From NCBI GenBank assembly GCA_937976305.1, contig CALJSB010000155.1, forward strand, positions 1 to 36,708: DNA of 36,708 bases, written 5' to 3'. Below the pieces are notes generated by a model that did not search any database, was not told where the DNA came from, and worked only from the letters and a program-made list of their open reading frames with translations. This DNA comes from an uncultured Acidimicrobiales bacterium (GTDB taxonomy: Bacteria; Actinomycetota; Acidimicrobiia; Acidimicrobiales; SZUA-35). The position numbers and the translations under genes are program-made. Positions within the stretch are counted from its first letter, which is position 1; each line of letters begins with the position of its first letter. Positions 21,992 to 29,905 of the stretch are shown piece after piece.

Positions 21992-23470
21992 ATGACTGCC
22001 GATGCACAAGCGGCCCATGCTGCGACCCGCGCCGGGACCACGCCGCCACCGCCTCCCCCAACCGCAACCGCGCCACCCCCGGTGGCGCCTGGGTTCGCTC
22101 GGCCGATAAGCCGTCGGTCGCTGCTCGATGCGCAGCCAGCAGCCGCCGAGCAGCCACGACCAACATCGTGGGGCAACCAAGGCGAGCAGCCACCTGTCAT
22201 CGAGGAACGCCGATCGGTGCAACGCCCTCCCAAGAACCTCGACGAGTTGGACATCCCGAGTGGATTGATCGAAGACATCTTCATGCGTCGCTTGTTGGGG
22301 CTGAAGCAGAGCTCGACCAGCGAGATGGCGGACGGCCTTGCTCTCTCCCTCTCAGTCATCTCTCAAATCGCTGATCGCCTCCGAGACAAGAACCTGCTCG
22401 AGTATCTCGGGCTCGATGGTCGCGACTACCGGTTCACGCTCACCGAGCTGGGTCACCAGGCGACAAACGAACGATTCAAGGTCTCGATGTATGCGGGCCG
22501 AGTGCCCGTTTCACTCAGCGAGTATGAGCGGGTCATCGAGGCTCAGCGCAAACGACCACCGTTGAGTCGCGAGTCGACCGAAGGAGTGATGCACGACTTG
22601 ATCATGCCTCGGCGCCTGATCGACAAGCTCGGTGCCGCCATGCTGAACGAGGGCGCCGTTTTCATCTACGGGCCACCCGGCACAGGCAAGACGAGTATGG
22701 CCGAGCGAATCGGCCAGGTCTCTGCTGATTCGGTACTCATCCCATACTGCATCGAAGTCGATGGCAACGTTGTCATCGTGTTCGATCCGTCGATTCACAA
22801 GCCGATCGACGATCAGCCCGCCGGTCTCGACCCTCGGTGGATCGCGTGTGAGCGCCCGTTTGTGATCGTCGGTGGCGAACTCAACATGGGCATGCTCGAG
22901 TTGAACCACGACCCGGTCAGCGGCGTGTACAGCGCACCGAAGCAGCTGCTGGCCAACAACGGCATCTTGGTGATCGATGACTTTGGTCGCCAGCTCGTGT
23001 CACCAGATGAGATTCTCAATCGATGGATCGTCCCGCTTTCGCGCAGCATCGACTTCCTCAAAATGGCCAACGGAACAACCTTCACCACACCGTTTGCCGT
23101 GAAGCTCATCGTGTCGAGCAACCTCGACCCCAACTCCCTCGGCGACGAGGCGTTTCTCCGCCGGCTTCGCAACAAGGTCTATGTCGGCGCCTGCAGCGAG
23201 GATGAGTTCGACGAGATTCTCGAAATCGCAGCGGCCAAGTCGAACGTCTCGTTGACCGATACCTCAGCACAGGTGCTGCGCAAGGTGGCCTATCACTACG
23301 TTGGCGCCCTCCGGCCCTACATCGCGATCGACTTCTGCGAACTGATGAGCGGCATCTGCGAATACGAGAAACGGCCAACCGTCATGGACGAAGCCATGAT
23401 CGCGGACGTTGCTGAGCTCTACTTCGTGAGCACGACGAGTGCCGATCTGGGGCCGACCCGCGCCGGCTGA
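21992..23470 (+). CDS. AAA+ ATPase with N-terminal winged-helix region
   Basis: The 492-residue protein has a Pro/Ala-rich disordered N-terminus (to ~residue 80). A winged-helix-like segment follows (GLKQSSTSEMADGLALSLSVISQIADRL, then LTELGHQATNE). The AAA+ domain has Walker A GPPGTGKT (227-234), Walker B ILVIDDFG, and sensor 1 SSNLDP, followed by DEAFLRRLRNKVYV with arginines. I cannot name the function; similar ATPases occur near pilus genes in some phyla, and two Flp-like proteins occur in this window, but that link is weak. AGAGG lies about 5 nt before ATG 21992 and may be its Shine-Dalgarno. Confidence 0.75.
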   Translation: MTADAQAAHAATRAGTTPPPPPPTATAPPPVAPGFARPISRRSLLDAQPAAAEQPRPTSWGNQGEQPPVIEERRSVQRPPKNLDELDIPSGLIEDIFMRRLLGLKQSSTSEMADGLALSLSVISQIADRLRDKNLLEYLGLDGRDYRFTLTELGHQATNERFKVSMYAGRVPVSLSEYERVIEAQRKRPPLSRESTEGVMHDLIMPRRLIDKLGAAMLNEGAVFIYGPPGTGKTSMAERIGQVSADSVLIPYCIEVDGNVVIVFDPSIHKPIDDQPAGLDPRWIACERPFVIVGGELNMGMLELNHDPVSGVYSAPKQLLANNGILVIDDFGRQLVSPDEILNRWIVPLSRSIDFLKMANGTTFTTPFAVKLIVSSNLDPNSLGDEAFLRRLRNKVYVGACSEDEFDEILEIAAAKSNVSLTDTSAQVLRKVAYHYVGALRPYIAIDFCELMSGICEYEKRPTVMDEAMIADVAELYFVSTTSADLGPTRAG

Positions 23471-23506
23471 GCGATGCCGCTCGCAAACAGTTGGTGGCGC
23501 TGGCCC

Positions 23507-24730
23507 TCAGGCCGCGGCCCGGGTGCGGCGCAGCAATGGGTCAGCAAACGCAAGCGCCTTGTCGGCAACGTTGAGGACCCTGGCCGACGCGTCGGTTGAG
23601 TCGGAGTCGATCAGGTTGCCCATCACCTGCAGCGTGATGTTGGCGACGGTTTCGGTGCCGACAGCAAAGCGAAGGCCGCTACGCAGGATCCACGGGTGAC
23701 CGATGAGGAACGAGAAGCGGCGCCCGGTCCGCAAGAAGCTGTCGAAGCGCTCACCCACGAGCCGGTCATACTCTGATGCGGCTGTCGTTGGATTCGCAAC
23801 AAACAGCTCAGCGGCCAGCATCCCCGACTCGAGCCCGTAGTCGATGCCCTCGCCGTTCATCGGGTTGACCAAACCCGCCGCATCGCCGACGGCGACCCAG
23901 CCATCACCGTGACGCTTCTGGGTGCTCATCGGCAGCCTCCACGCTCGTGGCCGCTCGAGGTTTGGCCCCAAGTCCCACGGACCGTCGACCAGGGAGCGAT
24001 ACGACGCCAGCAAGTTATTGAGATTGAGCGACTTGAAGCTCTTCATGGTCGAGAGCGCACCAACGCCGATGTTGACGGTGCCGTCGCCGGCCGGAAACAT
24101 CCAGCCGTAGCCGGGGACCGGCGTGCCGTTCTCATCTTTGAGCGTCAGGCACGCTTCGAGATGGCGATCGAGATGGCGAGGCGACTCGGCGTAGGTGCGG
24201 ATGGCGAGGCCAAAGGGTTCGTCTGCCACCCGGTCGGCGCCGAGCATTCTGGCGACTTGACCGGGAGCGCCGCTGGCAACAACGGTGAGGTCGGCATCGA
24301 CCTTTGCGCCACCAGCAGTCACGCCGACGACGCGGCCCTTGTCGTCAATGCGTGGCAGCGCCTCGGTCTCCCAGATCACCTCGGCGCCTGCGTTTGAGGC
24401 GGCATCGATCAGGGCTGCGTCGAGTCGCCGGCGAGGCCAGACCGCGCCACGACCGGGAAAGCGATCGGTTTCGGGCCAGGCGAGCTCGCGCACCGTTTGG
24501 TTCGCAATCATTCTCAGGCCGTCGATGCGATGAGCATCGGTGAGTTCGATGTCGAGCTCTTCGAGCGCAGCGACGGCGCGCGGCGTGAGGCCGTCGCCAC
24601 ACACCTTGTCGCGGCCATAGGGCGCCTTGTCGAACACCCGGACGGTCGCCCCGCGTGATGCTCCGGCGATAGCTGCAGCCGCTCCGGCCGGGCCGGCACC
24701 GATGATGGCTATGTCGACGTGGTCAGTCAC
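23507..24730 (-). CDS. Geranylgeranyl reductase-family flavoprotein (MenJ-like)
   Basis: The 407-residue FAD enzyme begins with IAIIGAGPAGAAAAIAGASRG (dinucleotide-binding GxGxxG) and has the family loops DKVCGDGLTPRAVAALE, GYGWMFPAGDGTVNIGVG and VGDAAGLVNPMNGEGIDYGLESG. These enzymes saturate isoprenoid double bonds; in actinobacteria a close relative (MenJ) reduces menaquinone side chains, which is the likely role. It may be membrane-associated through the C-terminal region. It converges with the AAA+ gene (36-nt gap). The FKBP gene lies 77 nt upstream on the same strand. Confidence 0.8.
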   Translation of the reverse strand: MTDHVDIAIIGAGPAGAAAAIAGASRGATVRVFDKAPYGRDKVCGDGLTPRAVAALEELDIELTDAHRIDGLRMIANQTVRELAWPETDRFPGRGAVWPRRRLDAALIDAASNAGAEVIWETEALPRIDDKGRVVGVTAGGAKVDADLTVVASGAPGQVARMLGADRVADEPFGLAIRTYAESPRHLDRHLEACLTLKDENGTPVPGYGWMFPAGDGTVNIGVGALSTMKSFKSLNLNNLLASYRSLVDGPWDLGPNLERPRAWRLPMSTQKRHGDGWVAVGDAAGLVNPMNGEGIDYGLESGMLAAELFVANPTTAASEYDRLVGERFDSFLRTGRRFSFLIGHPWILRSGLRFAVGTETVANITLQVMGNLIDSDSTDASARVLNVADKALAFADPLLRRTRAAA

Positions 24731-24807
24731 AGGAGTCCACTCTGGTCTGCTTTGTGGGCAGGCGGCGGATCGCGTGACGCCTGACCGGTCCGGCGGGCTC
24801 GAGGTTG

Positions 24808-25218
24808 TTATCCGATCGAGCGCAGATCAACGGTGAAGATCAGCGTTTCGTTTGGGCCGATCACGCCGCCGGCTCCGGCTGGGCCGTAGGCCATGTCGGG
24901 GGGAATGGTCAGTTGGCGGCGGCCGCCGACACGCATCCCCGTGACGCCTTGATCCCATCCTTGAATGACCTGCCCGGCTCCAAGGCCGAAGGAGAAGATG
25001 TCGCCCCGGTTCCACGACGCATCGAACTCTTTGCCGGTCGACCACGAGACGCCGACGTAGTCGACGTTGACTTGGACGCCCGGTTGGGCTTCGGGACCAT
25101 CGCCAACGACGAGCTCTTCGATCACGAGACCCGACGGTGCGTCGCCTTCTGGCACGCTGATGACGGGGCGGACAGAGAGGTCAATACCCTCTGGGTTGGG
25201 GGAGTCTGGGTGATTCAC
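24808..25218 (-). CDS. FKBP-type peptidyl-prolyl cis-trans isomerase
   Basis: The 136-residue protein is a single FKBP domain. It shows VNVDYVGVSWSTGKEFDASW, FSFGLGAGQVIQGWDQGVTGMRVGGRRQLTIPP, AYGPAGAGGVIGPNETLIFTVDL, the standard FKBP order with the conserved active-site aromatic residues. It accelerates prolyl isomerisation; no signal peptide is visible, so it is cytoplasmic. GTG 25218 follows a -10 box by 7 nt. Confidence 0.92.
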   Translation of the reverse strand: MNHPDSPNPEGIDLSVRPVISVPEGDAPSGLVIEELVVGDGPEAQPGVQVNVDYVGVSWSTGKEFDASWNRGDIFSFGLGAGQVIQGWDQGVTGMRVGGRRQLTIPPDMAYGPAGAGGVIGPNETLIFTVDLRSIG

Positions 25219-25225
25219 AACAGCG

Positions 25226-25231
25226 ACGCTA
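25226..25231 (-). promoter_or_regulatory. Leaderless -10 box for the FKBP gene
   Basis: TAGCGT on the minus strand ends 7 nt before GTG 25218. Confidence 0.5.
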
Positions 25232-25319
25232 GCGCTCAGTTGCGCCCTTTGGCCCGCCTCGCTGTGCCGATCGAATCATCTGCCTCAACTTGTGCACAAA
25301 TCGCTCCGATTGAGTTGGC

Positions 25320-25493
25320 ATGACTGACCAGACCCCCATCTCGAACGAAGAGGCCTGCGCAGAGCGAGGCGCCAGCCTTGTCGAGTATGCGTTGCTTCTG
25401 GCCCTCATCGCTGTGGTGTGCATCGCCGCAGTAACCACCCTTGGCGGCACGACTGCTGTGCCATACAGCGAAGTGGCCTCAACCCTCGGCTGA
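25320..25493 (+). CDS. Flp-type pilin-like small protein
   Basis: The 57-residue protein has a short polar leader ending ERG, then ASLVEYALLLALIAVVCIAA. This is a class III (type IVb) prepilin pattern: cleavage after G17 and Glu at +5 of the mature chain (E22). Flp pilins are assembled by Tad machinery at the membrane. No Tad genes are in the window, so this is an orphan copy. A similar N-terminus occurs on the lectin protein at 34702. It diverges from the FKBP gene. Confidence 0.75.
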   Translation: MTDQTPISNEEACAERGASLVEYALLLALIAVVCIAAVTTLGGTTAVPYSEVASTLG

Positions 25494-25527
25494 CCACGAA
25501 GCCGGCGCCGACCACAAGGCCGGCGCT
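25492..25527. repeat. 18-bp tandem repeat after the pilin gene
   Basis: Two adjacent 18-bp units (25492-25509, 25510-25527) match at 15 of 18 positions and share GACCAC and CCGGCGC. The GCCGGC palindromes can pair into a GC-rich hairpin between the pilin and the convergent tRNA-Gly. No T-run is present, so a terminator role is only possible. Confidence 0.5.
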
Positions 25528-25544
25528 GAACGCCAGCTGAAGAG

Positions 25545-25615
25545 AGCGGGTACGGGGAATCGAACCCCGGTCAACAGGTTGGAAACCTGTGGCTCTACCA
25601 TTGAGCTACACCCGC
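25545..25615 (-). tRNA. tRNA-Gly (anticodon TCC)
   Basis: The minus strand folds into a cloverleaf: acceptor GCGGGTG/TACCCGC, D-arm AGCTCAATGGTAGAGC, anticodon stem ACAGG/CCTGT with loop TTTCCAA (anticodon TCC) and T-arm CCGGGGTTCGATTCCCCG. Length is 71 nt with discriminator T; CCA is not encoded. A possible -10 (TATCGT on the minus strand, 25626-25631) lies 10 nt upstream. Confidence 0.95.
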
Positions 25616-25684
25616 AAGAATCATCACGATAGCTGACTGCACTGTTGTTTTTCACCACTCTGGTTGGTGGTGGTCAATCCGTGG

Positions 25685-25718
25685 CACAGTGGCCCAAATG
25701 ACACAGTGGCCCAAATGA
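25685..25718 (+). repeat. Perfect 17-bp tandem duplication over the cupin start codon
   Basis: CACAGTGGCCCAAATGA occurs twice without gap (25685-25701 and 25702-25718). The second copy holds the cupin ATG (25715). The first copy's ATG (25698) is out of frame and makes a 6-codon ORF, MTQWPK, whose TGA overlaps the cupin start as ATGA. Confidence 0.9.
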
Positions 25719-26275
25719 CAGAGACCGCGACGCCTCGACTCGACCAATGGCTTGATGATTGTGTCGATGCGTTAGCTGCACATGCGGCACAGCTCAACCC
25801 CACGATGCAAGCCGAAGTTTCGAGCGGACTCGCTCAGTTTCGCGACGAGCGAGTCCCGGCAGCAGAAGGGCGCGAGCCATCATCGCTCCCGGTCGTCGAC
25901 GAGGTCCTCCGAGATGACGGCACGTTGCCAGCGTCGCTGAGCGAGCTGTTCGTCGATTTCCATTGGGAGCCGACGTTTCGGGCCACCGACGAGGGTTGTG
26001 ATTACGCGCTTGCGATTCTGACCGATCGGCTCGGTCTGTCGACGACCCAAGCCGGGGTCATGTTGGTTGGCGATCAGCGTCAATACCCGGTGCACGCGCA
26101 TCCTCCAGCCGAGGTGTACTTGGTGCTTCACGGGACCGGAAAATGGCGATCGGGCGGATCAGAAACCTACGTCGCGATCGAACCGGGAGCCATCGTGGTC
26201 AATCGCCGTGGCGACACCCACAGTGTCATCGCCGACGCGGGCCCAGTTGCCGCACTGTTTGTTCTGTGGCCATAG
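25715..26275 (+). CDS. Cupin protein resembling DMSP lyase (DddL/DddQ/DddW type)
   Basis: In this 186-residue protein the C-terminal third is a cupin. The motif H127-x-H129-P-x-x-E133-x-Y135 (VHAHPPAEVYLVL) and a later H169 (RGDTHSVI) match the metal and catalytic residues of cupin DMSP lyases, which split dimethylsulfoniopropionate into acrylate and dimethyl sulfide. The motif is shared with other members of the family whose substrate is unknown, so DMSP activity is an inference. ATG 25715 is chosen over an in-frame GTG at 25664 because the protein proper begins there. No acrylate-handling genes lie next to it. Confidence 0.6.
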   Translation: MTETATPRLDQWLDDCVDALAAHAAQLNPTMQAEVSSGLAQFRDERVPAAEGREPSSLPVVDEVLRDDGTLPASLSELFVDFHWEPTFRATDEGCDYALAILTDRLGLSTTQAGVMLVGDQRQYPVHAHPPAEVYLVLHGTGKWRSGGSETYVAIEPGAIVVNRRGDTHSVIADAGPVAALFVLWP

Positions 26276-26347
26276 GCGAGGTTCGCCTGGTGCTCGCTGC
26301 GCCGGCTACACCCGATACCCTGCCGTGCCCGAGGGAGACAACGAAAC

Positions 26348-26857
26348 ATGGGACGCAAAACGCAACGCCACCGTAAGGCCGCTGAGATCCGCTTCCGCCT
26401 CGAGGAAGGCGACCAGATTGATGTCGCGCCCGTGGAGCGCCACGAGCTACTAGAGCTCATGGGAGAACGCAGCGTGTCGGTTGTCGAGCGACTTCGGCCT
26501 GTTGTTGGCGAGCGACGGGCCAGCCGTTCGGCGGTGGCGGCGATCAGTGCCGACGACGTGACGGTCTTTACAGGTGCGCTGGTCGACGTTGTGCTCACAG
26601 TTGTTCCTCGTGAGGGTGATGCCGCCGACGTCCACGGGGTTGTGCTCCCGCCTTCTGATGTCGATCTCGCCGGAGCCGATCGGGGCTATCTCGACGGCTT
26701 CATCGCCAACCTGTGGTCCGAAACAAGCCGCAGTCAGACGGTGTCTGAGCTGGGGGAATTCGCCTTTGCGAATGTGCAGGCGGGTCCAGCGGAGATCGCC
26801 TTCAGCTTCGGCGGCCACCTCATGCTCGCTGATCTCACGATCGCCGGCCGCGATTGA
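26348..26857 (+). CDS. Small partner protein of the CHAT module
   Basis: The 169-residue soluble protein of unnamed family has a basic start (MGRKTQRHRKAAE), a helical region, then beta-rich stretches: DVTVFTGALVDVVLTVVP, HGVVLPPSDVDL, and a C-terminal TVSELGEFAFANVQAGPAEI resembling a carboxypeptidase-regulatory-like beta sandwich. Small proteins of this layout (a scale for self-assessed binding, then GxFxFxxVxxGP) precede CHAT proteases in other actinobacteria as far as I recall. GGGAG lies 10 nt before the ATG. Its stop overlaps the CHAT gene's TTG start (TTGA), so the two are co-translated. Confidence 0.6.
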   Translation: MGRKTQRHRKAAEIRFRLEEGDQIDVAPVERHELLELMGERSVSVVERLRPVVGERRASRSAVAAISADDVTVFTGALVDVVLTVVPREGDAADVHGVVLPPSDVDLAGADRGYLDGFIANLWSETSRSQTVSELGEFAFANVQAGPAEIAFSFGGHLMLADLTIAGRD

Positions 26858-29571
26858 TCGAGTCGGAACCAGGCCCTGCCTGGCGCGCCGAGTTCGAGAA
26901 GATCGAAGGGCTCATCGCTGGAGACCCGGCTGCCGCCACCGCTGCGGCACAGGCCATCGTGGCGAAGCAGACAGACCACACCGATGCCGAGCGATGCCGA
27001 GCGCTGCTCGTGCTGGCCAAGATTGCGCTCAACAAGTGGGAACTCGAACGATGTGCAGAGTTCCTCAACCAGGCGTCGCCGATCGAAGACTCGTTTGTCG
27101 AGGACGACTCGCTCACGTTCAAGGTCGTTCGGGCCGAATACCTGTCGAAATCGCACGACATTGATGGCTCGCTCGGTCTTGCTCGCGAGGTCGTTGAGCG
27201 GACACTTGTGCGATACCAAGACGGGGATGAGTCACAGAAGACACTTCAGCTGCTGTGGCGATCGACGTTCATGGCTGGCATTGCATACAGCGATCTTGGA
27301 CGGTTCGGTGAGGCTCTCGCGGAGTTTGAACGGCTTCTCGAGGTAACGACTCCCGACGATCCGTCGCTCGAGCTGATGTTGACGGCGAATATTGGCTACA
27401 GCCTGATTGACCTCGGGCAGCCCGACAAAGCCGCAAACAAGCTGGCCGAGGCGATGGATGGTTTCGCTGAGCTCGGTGCGGCCGGTTACCAACAGCTTGC
27501 CGCGGTTCACTTGGCGCACGCTCTCGCTCGTCAGGGTCTGTTCGACCAGGCTCTCGCGACGATTCGTGAAGCAGGAATCGACGCTGAGGCTGCACGTGAG
27601 GCAGACGACTGGGCCGAAGGAGGGTACGAAATCGGCGCTGCCCGGTTGATCTTGGCGGAGATCTATTGGCTCATGGGCGCAGCGGACGATGCTCGCGAGC
27701 TGCTTGCACTCGCTCTTCCCGCTGCGGCGACCCGAACTCGAGTCCGAGATCTGAAGCAGGTCGCACTCGTTGCTGCCGAAGTTGCCGTTGAGTCCGCTCC
27801 CGATGAAGCGATCGACATCCTCGACTCTCTGCTTGTCGTTGCTCAACGCCGAGGAGATCACCTCCTCCATGCCCGCACGGTTATTCGGACGCTCGAGCTC
27901 TTCCCCGAGCACTTGGATGCGCAGACCTTGACTGAGGCCGCCTCCGTCATCGAGTCGTTGGGGAGCAATGCGGACGTGGTCCGGTTGAACCTCCTTCTGG
28001 TCAGCCGGGCTGAGCAAGAATCCGTTGGTCAGTGCCTTGCCCGGGCGAAGGATGCTGCGCAGGAGTGCACTGATCCGAGCCTGCTCTGGCAGCTGCATGC
28101 GAGTTCTGGGCGTCTCGCCCTCGACGAAGGACGGCATGAGGAGGCCCGAGCGTCGTTTCGGGCGGCGGTGCAGATTCTCCGCGAGATTTTCACGTCGATT
28201 CCGGATGAGCATCTGCGCATTCGCTATCGGTCGGCGCACGCGCACGTTGTCGACGACCTCACCCACGTACTGCTCGAGCTCGGCTTGGCTGACGAGCTCT
28301 TCGAGCTCATGGACGAGACCTACGGGATAACGCTGCGAGAGCGGTTGCAAGGCGCGGTGTCGCCTTCACAGTGGCCACGTGTGAGCGGTGAGCTCGACTC
28401 GTTGTACAGCCAAATGACACAGGCAGGACCCATGCAATGGGAGACACTGCACCGTGCCGCATCTGAGCTTGGAGAACAGAGCGCAGTTGCGCTGGTCGAT
28501 CGCCCGCCTGAGGCGTCGGCGCCGGTCGAGTCTGCTTCGATCGTTCGTCCCCGGTACCACCTGGTCTTCGGCATCTGTGGCGCTGAGGTCTTCGCTCTGG
28601 TCAAGCGTCAAGAAATGGCGCCGGTGTTGTGCCGGCATCTCACAACGCCCACCGAGCTCGAACGGCTGCGTCTGCAGCTCGAGCTGCAGCGCCGGCGATC
28701 TGAGATTGACGCCTTGCAGTCACACGGAGCCCAGCTCGATGCGATCACCAACCAGATTCTCACAGACCTGTTCGACGTGATGCTCGACCGGGCTGCTCGC
28801 AGCGTCGGGGTCGATCTCGAGTCGGCCATACAACGCGGCCTGCTCGAACAGGTGGTCGTCGTGCCCCCACCTGGATTTGACGATCTCCCGTTCTGTGCCT
28901 TTCGTTCCCAGCCGGGCCCGGTCGTTTCGGCCTTCGCGCTTTGTGTTGCTCCGAGCACGTCGCTCGCAGAGTGGGTCGGCGGTCGAGCTCGGGATGGACG
29001 ATCGACCTTGGCGGTTGGTTTCTCGTCGTCTGGGCTTCAGTTCCCCGAAGAAGAGGCATCTCGTATCGGCGAATTCGCCGACGGTCAGGTGCTCGTCGGA
29101 GCAGCGGCCACGATCGAACGAGTTGCCGCACTTGCGCCAGATCATGACGTCATCCACATTGCCTCGCACGGCATCGCCCGAGATCGAGAACCGTGGCTCA
29201 ACGGTGTGCAGCTCGCTGATGGCTGGCTGAGTACGGCCGAGCTGAGCACGTGGCGATTTGACGGACAGATCTTTGTCTTGAGCGGGTGTCATACCGCACG
29301 GCAATCTGCCCGTGGTCATGAACAGCTGGGTCTTCCCCGAGCCTTGCTCGCAGCGGGCGCTGGGGGTGTCATCGCTTCGATCGCTGATCTCGATGACGAG
29401 GCCGCAACCGACTTCATGCTTCGCTTGCACTGGAACCTTCGCGAGTGCGGCCCTGCGGAAGCTCTTCGTCGAACGCAGGTGGCCTTTGCCAGCAACGGAA
29501 CAGACCTTCGTCAGTGGGCCTCGGTTGCCTACATCGGAGGCCCCGACCGGGTGCAGGCCGCCGCGTCGTGA
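26854..29571 (+). CDS. TPR-repeat CHAT-domain caspase-like protease
   Basis: The 905-residue protein has an N-terminal ~550-residue helical repeat region (TPR-like, for example FGEALAEFERLLEVTTPDD and GRLALDEGRHEEARASFRAA) and a C-terminal CHAT domain. The catalytic dyad is H772 (IHIASHGIA) and C812 (VLSGCHTA), followed by GLPRALLAAGAGGVIASI, the standard CHAT order. CHAT proteases are caspase relatives that often act when activated through their TPR sensor. TTG 26854 overlaps the previous stop. Target and trigger are unknown; there is no gasdermin or CRISPR locus in the window. Confidence 0.88.
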   Translation: MIESEPGPAWRAEFEKIEGLIAGDPAAATAAAQAIVAKQTDHTDAERCRALLVLAKIALNKWELERCAEFLNQASPIEDSFVEDDSLTFKVVRAEYLSKSHDIDGSLGLAREVVERTLVRYQDGDESQKTLQLLWRSTFMAGIAYSDLGRFGEALAEFERLLEVTTPDDPSLELMLTANIGYSLIDLGQPDKAANKLAEAMDGFAELGAAGYQQLAAVHLAHALARQGLFDQALATIREAGIDAEAAREADDWAEGGYEIGAARLILAEIYWLMGAADDARELLALALPAAATRTRVRDLKQVALVAAEVAVESAPDEAIDILDSLLVVAQRRGDHLLHARTVIRTLELFPEHLDAQTLTEAASVIESLGSNADVVRLNLLLVSRAEQESVGQCLARAKDAAQECTDPSLLWQLHASSGRLALDEGRHEEARASFRAAVQILREIFTSIPDEHLRIRYRSAHAHVVDDLTHVLLELGLADELFELMDETYGITLRERLQGAVSPSQWPRVSGELDSLYSQMTQAGPMQWETLHRAASELGEQSAVALVDRPPEASAPVESASIVRPRYHLVFGICGAEVFALVKRQEMAPVLCRHLTTPTELERLRLQLELQRRRSEIDALQSHGAQLDAITNQILTDLFDVMLDRAARSVGVDLESAIQRGLLEQVVVVPPPGFDDLPFCAFRSQPGPVVSAFALCVAPSTSLAEWVGGRARDGRSTLAVGFSSSGLQFPEEEASRIGEFADGQVLVGAAATIERVAALAPDHDVIHIASHGIARDREPWLNGVQLADGWLSTAELSTWRFDGQIFVLSGCHTARQSARGHEQLGLPRALLAAGAGGVIASIADLDDEAATDFMLRLHWNLRECGPAEALRRTQVAFASNGTDLRQWASVAYIGGPDRVQAAAS

Positions 29572-29601
29572 CGAGACCGATGTTGATCGGCCGGCACCAG
29601 T

Positions 29602-29646
29602 CGTTGCTGTCGCAATCGTTGCTGTGCCAATCGTTGCCGTGCCGAT
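29602..29646. repeat. Three imperfect 15-bp tandem repeats
   Basis: CGTTGCTGTCGCAAT, CGTTGCTGTGCCAAT and CGTTGCCGTGCCGAT lie in tandem between the CHAT stop and the tRNA-Pro 3' end. They may be slippage products; no function is apparent. Confidence 0.8.
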
Positions 29647-29651
29647 CGTTG

Positions 29652-29725
29652 TCGGGATGGTGAGATTTGAACTCACGACCCCCTGCTCCCAAAGCAGGTG
29701 CGCTACCAACCTGCGCCACATCCCG
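29652..29725 (-). tRNA. tRNA-Pro (anticodon TGG)
   Basis: The minus strand forms a cloverleaf: acceptor CGGGATG/CATCCCG, D-arm GCGCAGGTTGGTAGCGC, anticodon stem CCTGC/GCAGG with loop TTTGGGA (anticodon TGG) and T-arm GTGAGTTCAAATCTCAC. Length is 74 nt, discriminator A, CCA not encoded. Confidence 0.95.
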
Positions 29726-29748
29726 GTTCGGCACGTGGCCGAGTTGGC

Positions 29749-29777
29749 AGGGTAGCGGGCCGGTCTGCGATTGTCGT
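29749..29777 (-). promoter_or_regulatory. Candidate tRNA-Pro promoter
   Basis: On the minus strand, ACGACA (29772-29777) and TACCCT (29749-29754) are 17 bp apart and end 23 nt before the tRNA. The match is moderate. The remaining sequence to 29892 shows nothing else I can support. Confidence 0.3.
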
Positions 29778-29892
29778 GCAATTACTGCCTTGGCGGCACC
29801 GAGGTTCGTTTGCTGAGCCGCCTGGGCCGGCCGAGCGTGGGCGGGACATGCTGGGGCACCGTGCAGCAGCACTATTGCAATTCCACGAGCGT

Positions 29893-29898
29893 TACACT
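29893..29898 (+). promoter_or_regulatory. Leaderless -10 box for tig
   Basis: TACACT ends 7 nt before GTG 29906 and there is no Shine-Dalgarno. It decides that start over an in-frame ATG at 29771. Confidence 0.55.
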
Positions 29899-29905
29899 TC
29901 GGCCG

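Noticed and set aside
27232-28350. Long minus-strand open frame inside the CHAT gene
   Set aside because: Antisense shadow; the plus-strand TPR pattern is convincing.
29771-29905. N-terminal extension of trigger factor from ATG 29771
   Set aside because: The added residues are Cys-rich and unlike any trigger factor; the GTG at 29906 has a well-placed -10 box.
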